A stretch of DNA of 64,000 bases from Crateriforma conspicua (GCF_007752935.1 NZ_CP036319.1:496001-560000); one strand, 5' to 3'. Positions 25,960-37,100 are shown, counted from the stretch's first letter. The notes: generated from the letters alone by a model not told the origin. Numbers and translations are program-made.

Positions 25960-27396
25960 TCAGGGGCTGTCTGATTTCGCTTTGTCTTTTGGCGTGTTCG
26001 TCTTTGACGTTGCGATTCGGCCGCCGATGTGCAACACGTCCAATTCATCGGTCAGTTGGTGTTCCAAGGCCTCGGCACCCTGGTAACCCAGTTGCACAGA
26101 TTCCACTTTGCCGGATTTGCCGATCAGGATCCGCTGGGGGATCGCGTCGGCCTTGAACGCGTCGGCAATTTCCCCTTCGGAATCCAGCATCACGGGAACC
26201 TGCCACGGTTGCTCGCTAAGGAATCCGGCCACCTTGTCGGCCGATTCGCCCACGTTCACGGCATAGAAAACAACGTCTTTGTCTTGATAGCGTTCAGTGA
26301 CCGATTGCAGCGTTGGCATTGATTCCAGGCACGGCGTGCACCAAGTCGCCCAGAAAGACAAAACGACGACCTTGTTCATCAGGTCCTGCGACCGGACGCC
26401 TTTGCCATCAAGCGTGACGCTGGCAAATTCCGGCATGTCTTTGCCCAGCAGTGGATGATCCTTGGAGACGCCGGCAAGCGATTGATAATACGTGTCGACC
26501 GACGGGTACTTCTTTGCGCCGGTCGGTGGCTGATACGTGAATAGCTTTTCGTCCACATCCCCGGAGATTCGCCAGGACAAAAAGTCGAAACGCAACTGGT
26601 ATCGGTATCCGGCCGGCATCTTCATTTGCTGGTTGGACCGCAGCATGTCGGTCAAGTCGACAATCATTCGCAGCGGACGCTGTAGTTCGTTGTCGCGATC
26701 CAGCAGCCACAAGTCCCACTGAACCAAGTCGTCTTGGACGCCTTTGAGGTGCACCGCTGGGGTTTCGCCGCGAAACGGTGCCCGGTCGACCAGCTGGATC
26801 GACTTCATTCCGCCGACCAACGCGATGGCGGGATCGTAACCGGCCAACGTCATCGCCAGGACCGGTTCGGGATACGGACCCATGGGAATCGGCAAACCAT
26901 CGACGGCCTGGCGAATCGAAATCGGTTCATCCAATTCCACATAGGCGTCGGACGACAATGCGACGGTCAGCTTTTTCGCGTTATTGAAGATCCGAGTTCG
27001 CTGATCGGTCTCCTTCAAATAGATCGTGAATTGATCGGGCGTTTTGGATGCGATCTGGTAGGTCGATACTTGGGCATCGACCACGCGGCCGCCCACGGTG
27101 GTTTCCGTGGTCAGTTGAATCGTTGACCTTGAAACGCGGCTTTGCGAGATGGCTTCGAACAGCGGAAACAGTGCCGATTGAACCTCTTGATCCAGTTCAA
27201 ACAAATCGACGTCTGATTCGGCGGTTTCCGATGAAGTCTGCGTCTTTGGGTCGTCGGCGATCGCGATCATATGCGGCAGAACAGCCAATAATACGGCGAC
27301 GATCGGGACCATCCCAAGTCGGCACCCCACACGACGCGTGCGATGCGACGGGACGGCAACAGACCGGGCACGTTGGTAGAAAGAAAAGTTGGCCAT
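25960..27396 (-). CDS. TlpA-like thioredoxin with N-terminal DUF2092-like domain
   Basis: This 478-residue exported protein has a basic N-terminus followed by a hydrophobic stretch (residues ~29-47, MVPIVAVLLAVLPHMIAIA). Residues ~75-300 resemble DUF2092, a LolA-like beta-rich fold (STYQIASKTPDQFTIYL, WDLWLLDRDNELQRPLRM). Residues ~320-455 form a TlpA/ResA-type thioredoxin domain with the redox pair Cys353/Cys356 in WATWCTPCLESMP and the cis-Pro region DAIPQRILI. It probably reduces disulfides or responds to redox outside the cytoplasm. It lies 60 bp after the 654-ish residue secreted gene and is probably co-transcribed with it. Confidence 0.82.
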   Translation of the reverse strand: MANFSFYQRARSVAVPSHRTRRVGCRLGMVPIVAVLLAVLPHMIAIADDPKTQTSSETAESDVDLFELDQEVQSALFPLFEAISQSRVSRSTIQLTTETTVGGRVVDAQVSTYQIASKTPDQFTIYLKETDQRTRIFNNAKKLTVALSSDAYVELDEPISIRQAVDGLPIPMGPYPEPVLAMTLAGYDPAIALVGGMKSIQLVDRAPFRGETPAVHLKGVQDDLVQWDLWLLDRDNELQRPLRMIVDLTDMLRSNQQMKMPAGYRYQLRFDFLSWRISGDVDEKLFTYQPPTGAKKYPSVDTYYQSLAGVSKDHPLLGKDMPEFASVTLDGKGVRSQDLMNKVVVLSFWATWCTPCLESMPTLQSVTERYQDKDVVFYAVNVGESADKVAGFLSEQPWQVPVMLDSEGEIADAFKADAIPQRILIGKSGKVESVQLGYQGAEALEHQLTDELDVLHIGGRIATSKTNTPKDKAKSDSP

Positions 27397-27456
27397 GACG
27401 TCGATTGGGGAAAAGCGGGAAACAGCGTGAAGGCTCGTGATACCGACACGACCAGT

Positions 27457-29361
27457 CTATCGAACGCCGATCGTCAGCCAACCGTCACGGGCGTCGATGT
27501 GGTTGGACCGAAACTGGCGACCGGCGACTGATTGGATGGCAAAATCGTCCGGCGTCGTCCAAGTCTTGGACAATAGTGTTTCGGGGAACACATTCTGAAA
27601 CGACTTTCGCAGCGTGCTGCGGATCGCGGATTCGCGAAGCCCCAAACGCTGGCGACCGGGGAATCGAATGTCGACTTCCCCATCGCGGATCAGCCACATC
27701 GACCCGTCGTCCAGTCGCGCGGGGACATACGTTGCTGCGATCTCCAAGTTGGTCCGCCGCAACTCTCGGTCGCCTTGTGCGAACTCGGATCCACGCAGAC
27801 CCAGGCGTACCTTTTGACCACGACTTTCAAAAATGATCGGTCGGAATCGCGTGAATCGCAGTTGGAACGGTTCCTCCGGTTCATCGTCTGGATCGTCCGT
27901 CGCTTTCCGTGTGGGCAACCCGATCTGTTCTAGCAGATCGTCCAGTTCATGTTGTTCGAAGGATCGCCCCGACAGCAGCGGTGCCAGAGTGTTCTCCACC
28001 ACGGATTCATGGATCTGGATCGATGCGTCACTGCCTGCATCAGACAGCGGCGCCGGGCGATCGGCGGACAACTGGTGGGTATCGGCCATGACGCCTTCGA
28101 TGAACATGGATGTGTCCGTGCTGCCCCAGGTCCGCTGCGGCTTTTCCAAGTCCAATCGCAGTAGATAGGGTTCCGCACGGGACATCATGTTCGGGCTGGG
28201 CAACGATGCCGCCTGGTCCGTTTCGCGGACGAATTCGGATGTCACTCGTCGTCGCAACTTTTCGCGAGCGATAGAATCGGCCAACGGCTTTTGCTCCGCG
28301 GCGCGTTTGCTGGCGATCCGACGCACCAGTCGCCATCGATGTTGGATCGACGTGACTTTGCTTTGCAGAGACACTTGTGCGGATGCCGCGGACAATCGTG
28401 AACCGTTGGGGCCGAAAAACAGGCTTCGTGTGACGTGCACGTTTCCATCGGACACGGTCGTCAAGCGGACCGGTTTGTTGTAACCCACGTTGTCGCTGTG
28501 GAATCGACCGGTCAAATGCAACACCATATGCACGTCGCCGATGGACGGTTGCAGGTCCGCTTGAACGATGCCGCGCAAATTGCTGGTGCCTCGCAATGCC
28601 GTCCCCAGGATGCAATCGCGAACCGGCTGCAATTTGTTGACGTCGCGTATCACGGCCGACTGAACCGTGCGTTCGGGGATGTCGATGCGAAAGTTAGGGC
28701 TGGCGAAGGAGGATCGAACGTTCGCGATCAAATCGGGGACCTGACGCGATTCGCTCAGCGTTCCCAGGATCGTACCGATCGCCGCGGCGTCATCGGTCGA
28801 AGGTGCCGAATCAATCTCGCGCAAGGTTTTTGATAACAGTTCCAATTGTCGCTGCAGAAGCGGGACCGAACGCTCGGAATCGGCAAACTTTGCCGCGGCA
28901 ATCAGCCCTTCGGTGGACGTTCGCAATTGACGAAAGTTCGCCAGTTCCAGGCCGTCGTGAAGCCCCACCATGCGTAGATGCAGTTCGGTTGCCAGGCGAC
29001 CGATCGTCGACACGGATTCGTCGTTTTCGATCGCATCGGCCAACGGTTGGGCATCGATGTAACGCATCCATGCGGCACGGTTTCGACGGCTGGTGTGGGT
29101 GTCCAGATACTGCTGTAACTGCGTCAGAGAAGCAATGAATCCTGACTTTGCGACATCCAAGTTGGGCAGCCGATCACCGCGAATGGCGTCCAGATTGCTT
29201 TCGATCTGATCGGCCAGTCGGTTCCATCGGCTGGCCGGCGGTGATGGCATCGATGTTGTGCTGACGACGGTTGTGCCTTGGCCGGTGACGACGGACTGCG
29301 AAACGAGGCCGAACGCAAGGAAGGTCGCCAAAGTGAGCCCGGTGATGGATTGCTTTGTCAT
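27457..29361 (-). CDS. Large secreted hypothetical protein
   Basis: The ATG at 29361 is preferred over the upstream frame because it gives a clean signal peptide (MTKQSITGLTLATFLAFG, cleavage near VTGQG), for 634 residues. The mature part is mixed alpha/beta without a motif I recognise: a helical first ~230 residues, a middle with repeated short beta segments (VRLTTVSDGNVHVTRSLFFG), and an Asp/Glu-rich linker DDPDDEPEEP before a beta-rich C-terminus. It precedes the TlpA-like gene in the same direction, so the thioredoxin could act on it, but it has few Cys residues. It is probably a planctomycete-specific family. Confidence 0.7.
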   Translation of the reverse strand: MTKQSITGLTLATFLAFGLVSQSVVTGQGTTVVSTTSMPSPPASRWNRLADQIESNLDAIRGDRLPNLDVAKSGFIASLTQLQQYLDTHTSRRNRAAWMRYIDAQPLADAIENDESVSTIGRLATELHLRMVGLHDGLELANFRQLRTSTEGLIAAAKFADSERSVPLLQRQLELLSKTLREIDSAPSTDDAAAIGTILGTLSESRQVPDLIANVRSSFASPNFRIDIPERTVQSAVIRDVNKLQPVRDCILGTALRGTSNLRGIVQADLQPSIGDVHMVLHLTGRFHSDNVGYNKPVRLTTVSDGNVHVTRSLFFGPNGSRLSAASAQVSLQSKVTSIQHRWRLVRRIASKRAAEQKPLADSIAREKLRRRVTSEFVRETDQAASLPSPNMMSRAEPYLLRLDLEKPQRTWGSTDTSMFIEGVMADTHQLSADRPAPLSDAGSDASIQIHESVVENTLAPLLSGRSFEQHELDDLLEQIGLPTRKATDDPDDEPEEPFQLRFTRFRPIIFESRGQKVRLGLRGSEFAQGDRELRRTNLEIAATYVPARLDDGSMWLIRDGEVDIRFPGRQRLGLRESAIRSTLRKSFQNVFPETLLSKTWTTPDDFAIQSVAGRQFRSNHIDARDGWLTIGVR

Positions 29362-29622
29362 GAGGTTTCGCCTTGCTGGTTCGCGCCTTGCTGTCCTTGA
29401 TCTGCCGGAATCGGATGGCGGACGCACTGGATCCGATGCCCCGCGGTGAACGCGTCAAAGAGCCCGGCGTTCATTTTCCGCTGGCCCGACCGATTTCGAC
29501 GGGTGAAAGTCTAGGTAGGCTGGGCAAACGACCGCAATGGTCCGTTTGGACGGATCGATCGGATTCTAACCGTGTCGGAACCCACCGCGTCGTCGGGGCA
29601 AATGGTGGGAAATCCAGCAAAA

Positions 29623-31518
29623 TCATTTGGGCAGATCGATCACGCCGTCCCAATCCGCCGGCGGGACCCGATTGTGTCGCAGGATCACCGACAACAAAAC
29701 ATCCTTGGGGCGGTCCCATGCCGGCAACGCATGCAGCAACTGGTAGGTTTCGTCCCAATCCCCCGCGACGAATCGGTCGAGGGCTTGTTCGTAGTTTCGG
29801 ATGTCGTCGTCGGTCAGCGTCCTAGGGGCCGACGAGGGCGAGTCGGAACCGTCCTGTTGGCCGGGGGAATCGATCGGGGTGACTGCCGAATCGACGCCCA
29901 ATTCGACGCTTTCTTGTAAGGATCCGTCGTCGCTGGTGCCCAGCAGTTGGCTGATCTGCAACGGTTCGTTCATGCCCGCCGGACGCACCGTGGCCAAACG
30001 CCGCAGCCGAAAGGTTCCGAACGATCCGGGCGTCGCCGTCGACAATGCTTCGGCAGTGGTTTGATCCAGCAAGACTTCGGCACCGAAGACCTTGGTCATG
30101 CCTTCGAGACGACTTGCCAGGTTCACCACCGGGCCAAACGCGGTCACTTTCACTTGGTCGGTCGTTCCGATGCGTCCGGCCACCGCGCGGCCGCTGGCAA
30201 TGCCGATGCCACAACGGAATCCGGACTGATTGGTGTCGGCCGCGTAGTGTCGCCAAATCAACAGAGCCGCCAGCGCCGCGCGGACTTGACGATCGGGTTG
30301 ATCCAGCGGCCAACCCCAGAACCCCATGGCCGCGTCGCCGTGGAAATCACCGATCACACCTCGTTGTCGCAGGATATGGTGAGTCATCACGCCCAGCGCA
30401 TTGCTGACGCGATCCAGCAATTCCAACAGCCGGTCGGACGCTTGTTCGCTTTGTCGGCTGAAGCCCCTCAGGTCACAAAACATGACGGCCAATTCCGTTT
30501 CACGCGGTGCCAAGACCTCGCTGACTTCGCGATTGGCCAAGGCGTCCATCACGACCGGCGCGAAGAAGCTCCGCATCGCGGATTGACGTCGTTCCAGACG
30601 CAGCGATTTGCGAAGATTCCCCAGCATGGTGCCGACCAGTTCGGCGAACTTGACGTCGTCGCCCAAGTCTTGCGGCGCGGAATATTCGGCCTGTTCGTCA
30701 GGATCAGCCGACAGCGGGGCCATCGTCTGGCCGGCCACATAGAAGGCCCAGCCGGCACACGCATCGCTGCGAATGGGAACACAAAATGCCCAGTCCACTT
30801 CTTCGCTGGCCGTAAAAGCGACCGCGTCCCGACGGGTTGACGACCAAAGGTGCAACCGGCTTTCACGTGACGAGACCGCGGCGCGAACCAACCGGGAACT
30901 GATCGGTGGTTGTTCGCGACCCGGGACACGACTGTCGCGGTGCAAGATGCGCAATCCGCTTTTCGCTTCGTCCGCGGTATCCCGATAACACACGATGGCG
31001 ACATCGGTGGCTGCGGGCGTGCTTGTCAGCAGCACGCCGGTCAGACGAACCAGTAATTCTTGTTCGGTCGAACTGCCGGTGATCAAGTCCGGCAATTTGG
31101 TCAGTGCATCGATTCGTTGATTGGCATCACGGAATTTTTGACGCCGCAGGGATCCCAAATCAAACGCGTGCTCGGTCACATCACCCACGTTGGGCGTGTG
31201 AGATGAACCGGCGCGACTGGCCAGGGTGAACGTGGTGTGCCCGATCACAAAGTGTTCGCCGGGGACCAACGTGAATTGATCGACTTGACGTCCGCCGTGA
31301 AAAACCGGGTTGCGGGCCGTCGGCAACCGTTGGATTTCCACGCGGTCGTCGGGCATCGCCGTTAGGCGAATGTGGGCTCGGGAGATCATCGAATCCCAAG
31401 GCACGTCCCAATCCGCACCGCTGCGACCAATCGTGATACCGCGATGGTTGGTGGCATCGGGCACTTCGCGGCACCATCGTTGCCCGCTGTTGCGTCCTTG
31501 GGCGATCAATTCAGGCAT
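29623..31518 (-). CDS. FHA-GAF-class III nucleotide cyclase
   Basis: This 631-residue cytoplasmic protein has an FHA domain at ~27-100 (ITIGRSGADWDV, SRAHIRL), a GAF-like domain at ~135-310, and a class III cyclase domain at ~340-500. Metal ligands are Asp349 (MFCDLRGF) and Asp395 (HGDAAMGFWG); the ribose/transition-state residues Asn466 and Arg470 lie in VVNLASRLE. The position normally holding the adenine-selecting Lys (K-F-x-G-D) is Asp391 here. A C-terminal ~100-residue tail carries an acidic Ser/Asp linker (TPIDSPGQQDGSDSPSS). The gene follows the flavoprotein gene by 72 bp on the same strand. The FHA domain suggests control by Thr phosphorylation. Confidence 0.85.
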   Translation of the reverse strand: MPELIAQGRNSGQRWCREVPDATNHRGITIGRSGADWDVPWDSMISRAHIRLTAMPDDRVEIQRLPTARNPVFHGGRQVDQFTLVPGEHFVIGHTTFTLASRAGSSHTPNVGDVTEHAFDLGSLRRQKFRDANQRIDALTKLPDLITGSSTEQELLVRLTGVLLTSTPAATDVAIVCYRDTADEAKSGLRILHRDSRVPGREQPPISSRLVRAAVSSRESRLHLWSSTRRDAVAFTASEEVDWAFCVPIRSDACAGWAFYVAGQTMAPLSADPDEQAEYSAPQDLGDDVKFAELVGTMLGNLRKSLRLERRQSAMRSFFAPVVMDALANREVSEVLAPRETELAVMFCDLRGFSRQSEQASDRLLELLDRVSNALGVMTHHILRQRGVIGDFHGDAAMGFWGWPLDQPDRQVRAALAALLIWRHYAADTNQSGFRCGIGIASGRAVAGRIGTTDQVKVTAFGPVVNLASRLEGMTKVFGAEVLLDQTTAEALSTATPGSFGTFRLRRLATVRPAGMNEPLQISQLLGTSDDGSLQESVELGVDSAVTPIDSPGQQDGSDSPSSAPRTLTDDDIRNYEQALDRFVAGDWDETYQLLHALPAWDRPKDVLLSVILRHNRVPPADWDGVIDLPK

Positions 31519-31590
31519 GGCAACCGTCGATGATTCGTCGAGAAAAACGGATAGACAGAAATTCGGCCGTCGGGAACGTTTGGCCGCGGG

Positions 31591-32880
31591 TCAAGCTTCC
31601 GAGGAGGTTTCCAGTGAACGGGCCGCAGCGATTCCCGCGGCGCGTCCGGTGCTAAAGGCCGCCTGGAAGTTGTATCCGCCGATCCAGCCGTCCACATCCA
31701 GCACCTCCCCTGCAATGTACAGACCGTTTTGAATTCGGCTGGCCATCGAACGCGGATCGACCTGGCTTAGATCCACTCCACCGGCGGTGACTTCCGCTTT
31801 GGTGAAACCACGACTGTCGGCAACCGGCACGTCCAGTCGTTTTAGCCGATCGATCAGGCGTCGGCGCCCGACCGCCGGCAACGATGCCAGTGTATGGTCG
31901 GCGTCCGCGTGCAGGGTGACCGCGTCGGCAAGACGTGATGGCAGGTGGCGCGCCAGCAACGAACGAACGTGGGTTCGCCCGGATTGGCCGTCCCCGCCAC
32001 GCAGGATCTCTTCCCACTGTGTGGCGGAAACCTCAGGCGTCAAATCGATCGTCAAGAATCGTCGGTCGTCATCATCGGTCGGACCGGTCAGGTACCGGCT
32101 GACGTCCATCGCACCGGGCCCGCTGTAACCGAAATGCGTGAACAGCCATGATGCACGACGCACCAGCAAGGGTTTCTTTACCGGGCGTTGGCCACGCATT
32201 TGACGCACCGAAACAGCGACGTCGTCGACCGTGACGCCGGACAAATCGTGCATCCAAGACGGCCCGCCGACCAGCGGCACCAGCGCCGGATGTGTGGGCA
32301 CGATCGTATGGCCCAGACGCTGCAGCCATGCGTAGGCGTCACCGGTGGTGCCGCATCCCGGATAGCTGCGGCCGCCCGCCGTGACGATCAGCTGCTTGCA
32401 CCGGAGCCGTCCCTGGTCGGTATCGACCACCCAGTCGCCGGCGTCGGGCCGGACGTCGACGACGGCACAGGGACGTCGGATCTGGACACCCGCATTTTCG
32501 GCCTGTCGATGCAACGCGTCGCGAACTTCCACCGCACGATCATTGACGGGAAAAATCTTACCCGTTGCTTCGCGTTTGGTTCGCACGCCCAAGTCATTGA
32601 ACATCGCCACCACGTCGGATGGATCGAAACTACCGACGCTGGGCTGCAGAAATCGTCGCGCGTGCCCGAACGCGGTGGTGATACCGCGGGCATCGGTGTC
32701 GTGCGTCAAATTGCATCGGGTTCCGCCGGACATCAGGATCTTGACGCCCGTTTTGCGATTTTTTTCCAGCAGACATACACTGCCCGTGGATCGCTGGGCG
32801 GCAACCGCCGAAGCGATCAAACCAGCGGCACCGGCACCGATGACAATGATTTCAGCTTCAGTATCGGAATCTGCTGCCAT
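31591..32880 (-). CDS. BaiN/HI0933-type NAD(P)/FAD-dependent flavoprotein
   Basis: This 429-residue protein has the N-terminal FAD-binding motif VIGAGAAGLIASAVAA, an acidic end of strand beta-2 (LLEKN), and the family hallmark KILMSGGTRCNLTHD. Further family features are TAGGRSYPGCGTTGDAY and the C-terminal GLYIAGEVLDVDGWIGGYNFQ with FAD-binding role. HI0933/YhiN proteins are widespread; the BaiN branch reduces bile-acid enones, and here the substrate is unknown. The ATG is at 32880. It probably shares a transcript with the FHA-cyclase downstream. Confidence 0.9.
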   Translation of the reverse strand: MAADSDTEAEIIVIGAGAAGLIASAVAAQRSTGSVCLLEKNRKTGVKILMSGGTRCNLTHDTDARGITTAFGHARRFLQPSVGSFDPSDVVAMFNDLGVRTKREATGKIFPVNDRAVEVRDALHRQAENAGVQIRRPCAVVDVRPDAGDWVVDTDQGRLRCKQLIVTAGGRSYPGCGTTGDAYAWLQRLGHTIVPTHPALVPLVGGPSWMHDLSGVTVDDVAVSVRQMRGQRPVKKPLLVRRASWLFTHFGYSGPGAMDVSRYLTGPTDDDDRRFLTIDLTPEVSATQWEEILRGGDGQSGRTHVRSLLARHLPSRLADAVTLHADADHTLASLPAVGRRRLIDRLKRLDVPVADSRGFTKAEVTAGGVDLSQVDPRSMASRIQNGLYIAGEVLDVDGWIGGYNFQAAFSTGRAAGIAAARSLETSSEA

Positions 32881-32984
32881 GACCAGGCGGGGGGAACTAG
32901 TGTGAAAGGAACGATCGTTGCGATGACAGCGATCGGGCCGGCCGATGAAACATCACGTCATCCAACGAATTGTTTTGTGACACC

Positions 32985-34124
32985 ATGGAATCAGCTGCAA
33001 CGCGACCGCTTGGCGATGAAAAACCGCGTCCATCATCGGACCAACGTTTCTCGTTCGCACAAGCCCGGACACTGATCGGTGATCTGACCCGCCCCAATCC
33101 GTTGATCTACTGGACCGATTTTTTGGTCTCGATCGTCCTGGGGCACATCGCACTTCACGGCATCTTTTTCTTGCCACGTTGGTATCCCGATGCCGCCTGG
33201 ATGCCGCCGGCGGTGGTCGCGTTATACGTCGTGACGGTGCTGTTATACATGCGGGCGTTGATGTTCATCCACGAATTGGTGCATCTGCCGCAGGAGGGGT
33301 TTCGCGGGTTCCGAATCGCGTGGAATGCCCTGTGCGGGATCTTTTTCTTCGTGCCGTCGTTCTTGTATTACCCGCATGTCGATCATCATCGTCGCAAACA
33401 CTACGGCACCGAGCACGACGGCGAGTATCTTCCGCTAAGTCATCATGGCCGATGGATGATCGTCGGCTTCATTTTCCAGGCTTTGGTGATTCCCATTTTG
33501 GGCTTGGCCCGGTTTCTGATCATCAGCCCGATCTGTTGGGTGTTTCCGCCGGCACGCAAATGGGTTCATCGTCACGCTTCGACGATGGTGGTGGACCCGT
33601 TTTACGAACGTCCCGATGCGTCGCCCCGATTGATGCGTATCGTGTTACTGCAAGAAGTCTGCTGTTTTGCTTGGGCGGTTTGGTTTCTGATCCGCGGCGG
33701 ACTGATGCGTGGTGAGTGGTTGGACCCGTTTTGGTTGGTCGCCTATGCCGTCGGTCTTGGCGTTCTGGTCCTGAATGAATTTCGGACCCTTGGGGCACAC
33801 CGGTGGACCAATGACGAAGGCGAAATGTCGTTTGAAGACCAACTGTTGGACTCGGTCAATTATCCGGACAACGCTTGGATCACCGAACTGTGGGGACCGG
33901 TGGGCACGCGTTTTCATGCCCTTCACCACCTATTCCCCAGGATTCCCTATCATAACCTGGGGCTGGCCCATCGGCGTTTGACCGAAGGACTGCCTGCGGA
34001 TTCGATTTATCATCGAACCAACGCACACAGTTTGACCGAACAGATCGTAGCGTTGTGGCAACGTGCGGGCGGATCGGAAACGCATTCCGATCCGTTGAGA
34101 CACGGGCATACGCAAACCACGTGA
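32985..34124 (+). CDS. Membrane fatty acid desaturase family protein
   Basis: This 379-residue membrane protein starts at ATG 32985 (the TTG at 32970 is less likely). It has several TM helices and the three His boxes of di-iron desaturases: HELVH from residue 96, HVDHHRRKHYG, and HALHHLFPRIPYHNL. The order and spacing match delta-type acyl-lipid desaturases or the related hydroxylases. It would insert a double bond into membrane lipid acyl chains using O2 and electrons from a ferredoxin or similar donor; none is encoded nearby. It is convergent with the long FHA protein, 16 bp apart. Confidence 0.85.
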   Translation: MESAATRPLGDEKPRPSSDQRFSFAQARTLIGDLTRPNPLIYWTDFLVSIVLGHIALHGIFFLPRWYPDAAWMPPAVVALYVVTVLLYMRALMFIHELVHLPQEGFRGFRIAWNALCGIFFFVPSFLYYPHVDHHRRKHYGTEHDGEYLPLSHHGRWMIVGFIFQALVIPILGLARFLIISPICWVFPPARKWVHRHASTMVVDPFYERPDASPRLMRIVLLQEVCCFAWAVWFLIRGGLMRGEWLDPFWLVAYAVGLGVLVLNEFRTLGAHRWTNDEGEMSFEDQLLDSVNYPDNAWITELWGPVGTRFHALHHLFPRIPYHNLGLAHRRLTEGLPADSIYHRTNAHSLTEQIVALWQRAGGSETHSDPLRHGHTQTT

Positions 34125-34140
34125 TCAACGCGTCGTGGCC

Positions 34141-37100
34141 TTAGGATTCATCCTGGTTCGGCTGAGTGCCCTGGGCGGTTTGAGCCATCATCAGACGGCG
34201 GCGTGAATCGCGGATCAGCATCCAGCCTTCGCGTCCGTAAAGCCCCGCGGCGATGATCCCGGCAAGCAAGCCCAGCAGGCTGACCCACATGATGGGTGAC
34301 GCGACGAAAACGCCCAGCCCGCTGATGGCAAACACGGCGGCGACCAACAGACGAGACATTCCACGCAATTGGGTGTCACGGATTTGTTGTTTGGTGCTGC
34401 GGCTGATCGCGCTGCGGGCCGAATCATTGGCCAGCTCTCGCATGGCCGACAAGTTGGTGTGCTTTTCGGGGGCCTCGGAACGAGCGATCAGCGGCGCGTT
34501 GGGATCGATGACCGGTTCGGGTTCGACCGGGATTTCCGCCGCCGGTGCTTCCTCGACTGCCGCTGCTGCATCCTTCTGAGGCGCGGGGGCCGATCCGCCA
34601 ACGGCTGCGCTGGTTGCGTTTGGCCCGTTTTGGACACGTTGCAGCAGGCGATTCATGTAGGCTTCGATCGAATCGTCTTCGGGTTCCTCCGCGGCGACGG
34701 TATTCGCGGCGGTCGGCTCCGGTGTCGGCTGGGGATCGGTGGCAACCTCGCTGGCGACTTCTTGGACGGGTGCGGGGGCTAAGTCATCGGCACCGGTGTT
34801 ATCGCTGATCGACGGTTGGTCCGCGATGTCTTGGTTTTCATCCTGCCAGTCGGCCAGGTTGAACGTGCCGGCAAACGTGGATTCGCTCTCTTGCGGATCG
34901 ACATCTTCGGTGACGGGCTCAGGCGGATCCACCGCTTCGATCGGTTGGGATTGGTCCGCGGCAATGTCGCTTAACAGTTGTTGGGCCAACGAGCCTTCGG
35001 CGATGAAGCGTGTCGCGTCTTCCGAGTCCGAATCGGTGGCTTGTTCCGGTTCGAAGGTCTCACTCGGATCGGCCACCAATTCCAGGCCTTGGTCGGATTC
35101 AGCCGCGAGCGATGATTCAGCGTCATCCGATGCCGACAAGTCTTCGTCGGTCGCGGGCGGCGTCCAAGATGTATCCGACGCAAGGTCGCCTTCGGTCAGA
35201 ACCGTGGGTTCATGAAAGATGTTCGATGAATCGGAGTCGGTCGCTTCCGGTTCGCTCCAGATCGATGTCATGTCGACACCCGCGTCAGCAGGTTTGCTTT
35301 CTGCTTCGTCATCCTCTTGGCAACTCGCCTTCGCCGCTTCGATTTCTTCTCGGCTCAATTGGGCGGGTTCACTGGCTTGAGCCCACGGGTCGAAATCGGA
35401 CGAATCTTCGGCGGAGTCCGTTGAAGTTTCCGTTTGTTCCGTGATCGCGGGTGTTCCACCGTCGTGGATCGATGCTTCTTGGTCGTCCCAGTCCGTTGAC
35501 ACCGAAGCCCAGGGATCTTCCGAAGCATCTTCAGCGATCGAGCCGGAATCGTCCTGCGTCACTGCCGCGGATGGTTCGGGCTCTGATGCATCGTGTTGTG
35601 TTGCAACCGGTGTGTCCCATGCCGCATCGTCGGTCGTATCGGTCATGCCGACGGATGGATCGGATTCACCGATCGGGGATGATTCGACCTGAGATTCGTG
35701 ATCGACATCCGATGCCAAATTCGGCGGCGTCATCGGCAACGATTCCGACGCTTCCTCGGCGACGGACGCGTCGGCCGACGCGGAGGCGTCTTCGGCGATC
35801 GTGACGCTGTGATCGTCCGCTGTTGCGGATGCATCGTCGGCCGGTTGTGATTCGACATGGTCGTAGGTCGGCCACACATCGGCGTCGACGACCGACAGGG
35901 GCGGTTCCGCTTGCCCAATGGCCGCGTCATGTTCGTCCTGCCACTGTGGTGCGGCTTGTTCGTCGCACAACGGTTCTTCCTGTGCCGGAATCTCCGGTGC
36001 AGCCGCTTGTTCAGCAATCTGTAACCCTGGCGCGGATGGTTCGGGATCCGCTGATTCGGGTTCCGATAGCTCCGCCGGCGGTAACTCGGCCGCCGGCGTT
36101 TCGGCGACGGTCGAAACATCGGGTTCGCTTGATGTGGCGACCTGTTGAACGTCGACGGCGTGACGTGCCTGTTCCAGTTCTTGCAGAACGTCCTCGTGAT
36201 GGTTTTGCAAGTCGCTCAGACGCTGGGTGGCGTCTTGTAGTTCATCGCGGACGCGTTGCAGGTCGTCGGCCGACGGGCGGCTTTCCGACTCGGCGATGGC
36301 TTCGTCGCGTTGCTGGCGAATCTGTTGCAGTTTGTCGGACAGTTCGTCGTTGTTCTGCTGCAGCTTCGTCAGTTGCTCGTTGGCGACGGCAAGTTCATCA
36401 CTCAGTTGCTGGACCGATTCACGCAGTTGGACCGTTTCGGATTCCCATTGGCTGCGTTGTTGGTCAGAATCCGATCGGATCTGGACGCCTTCGTGTTCCA
36501 GATTCTGGATCTGTTGTTGGGCTTGTTCACACTCGTCGCGCAGCTGTGCCGTGTCGGATTGGGCTTCCTGCAGTTCCTGTTGCATTTCCGCGATTTGGAC
36601 ACGCAATTCTTCGGCGATCGATTCGCTTGCGGCCAGCTTGGCGGATTGTTCTTCGGCCTGGGACTGCGCCAGCTGCAAACTGTCCGTCATTTCGCGGACA
36701 CGTGCCTCGGCTTCCTGACGCCGTGTGTCGCTGTCGTCCTTCGCTTCCTTTAGTTCCGCCAATTCACGTTGTGACGCTTGTTGTTTGGATTCCGCGTCGG
36801 CAAGTGTGGCTTTCCAATGCTCGGTCTGTTGCTGCAGTTCGGCGCGATAGTTCCGCTCGCGCTGTTCCAGTTCTTCCTGGTTTTGGGACAGACTGGCCAG
36901 CTGGTGGTTTAGAGCCGAAAGCTGCTGGCGCATTCGTGCAACCGATTGGGTCGCGGTTTCGGTCTGGCTGCGCGACTGTTCCAGTTGCCGAGATGCTTGT
37001 TCGACCTGAGCTTGGTACTCGTTTTCCCGGCGTCGGTATTCTTCGTTGCGGCGGTTCCAGTCGTCGGACTGCTGTTGATGTTGCTTACGCAACTGTTGCA

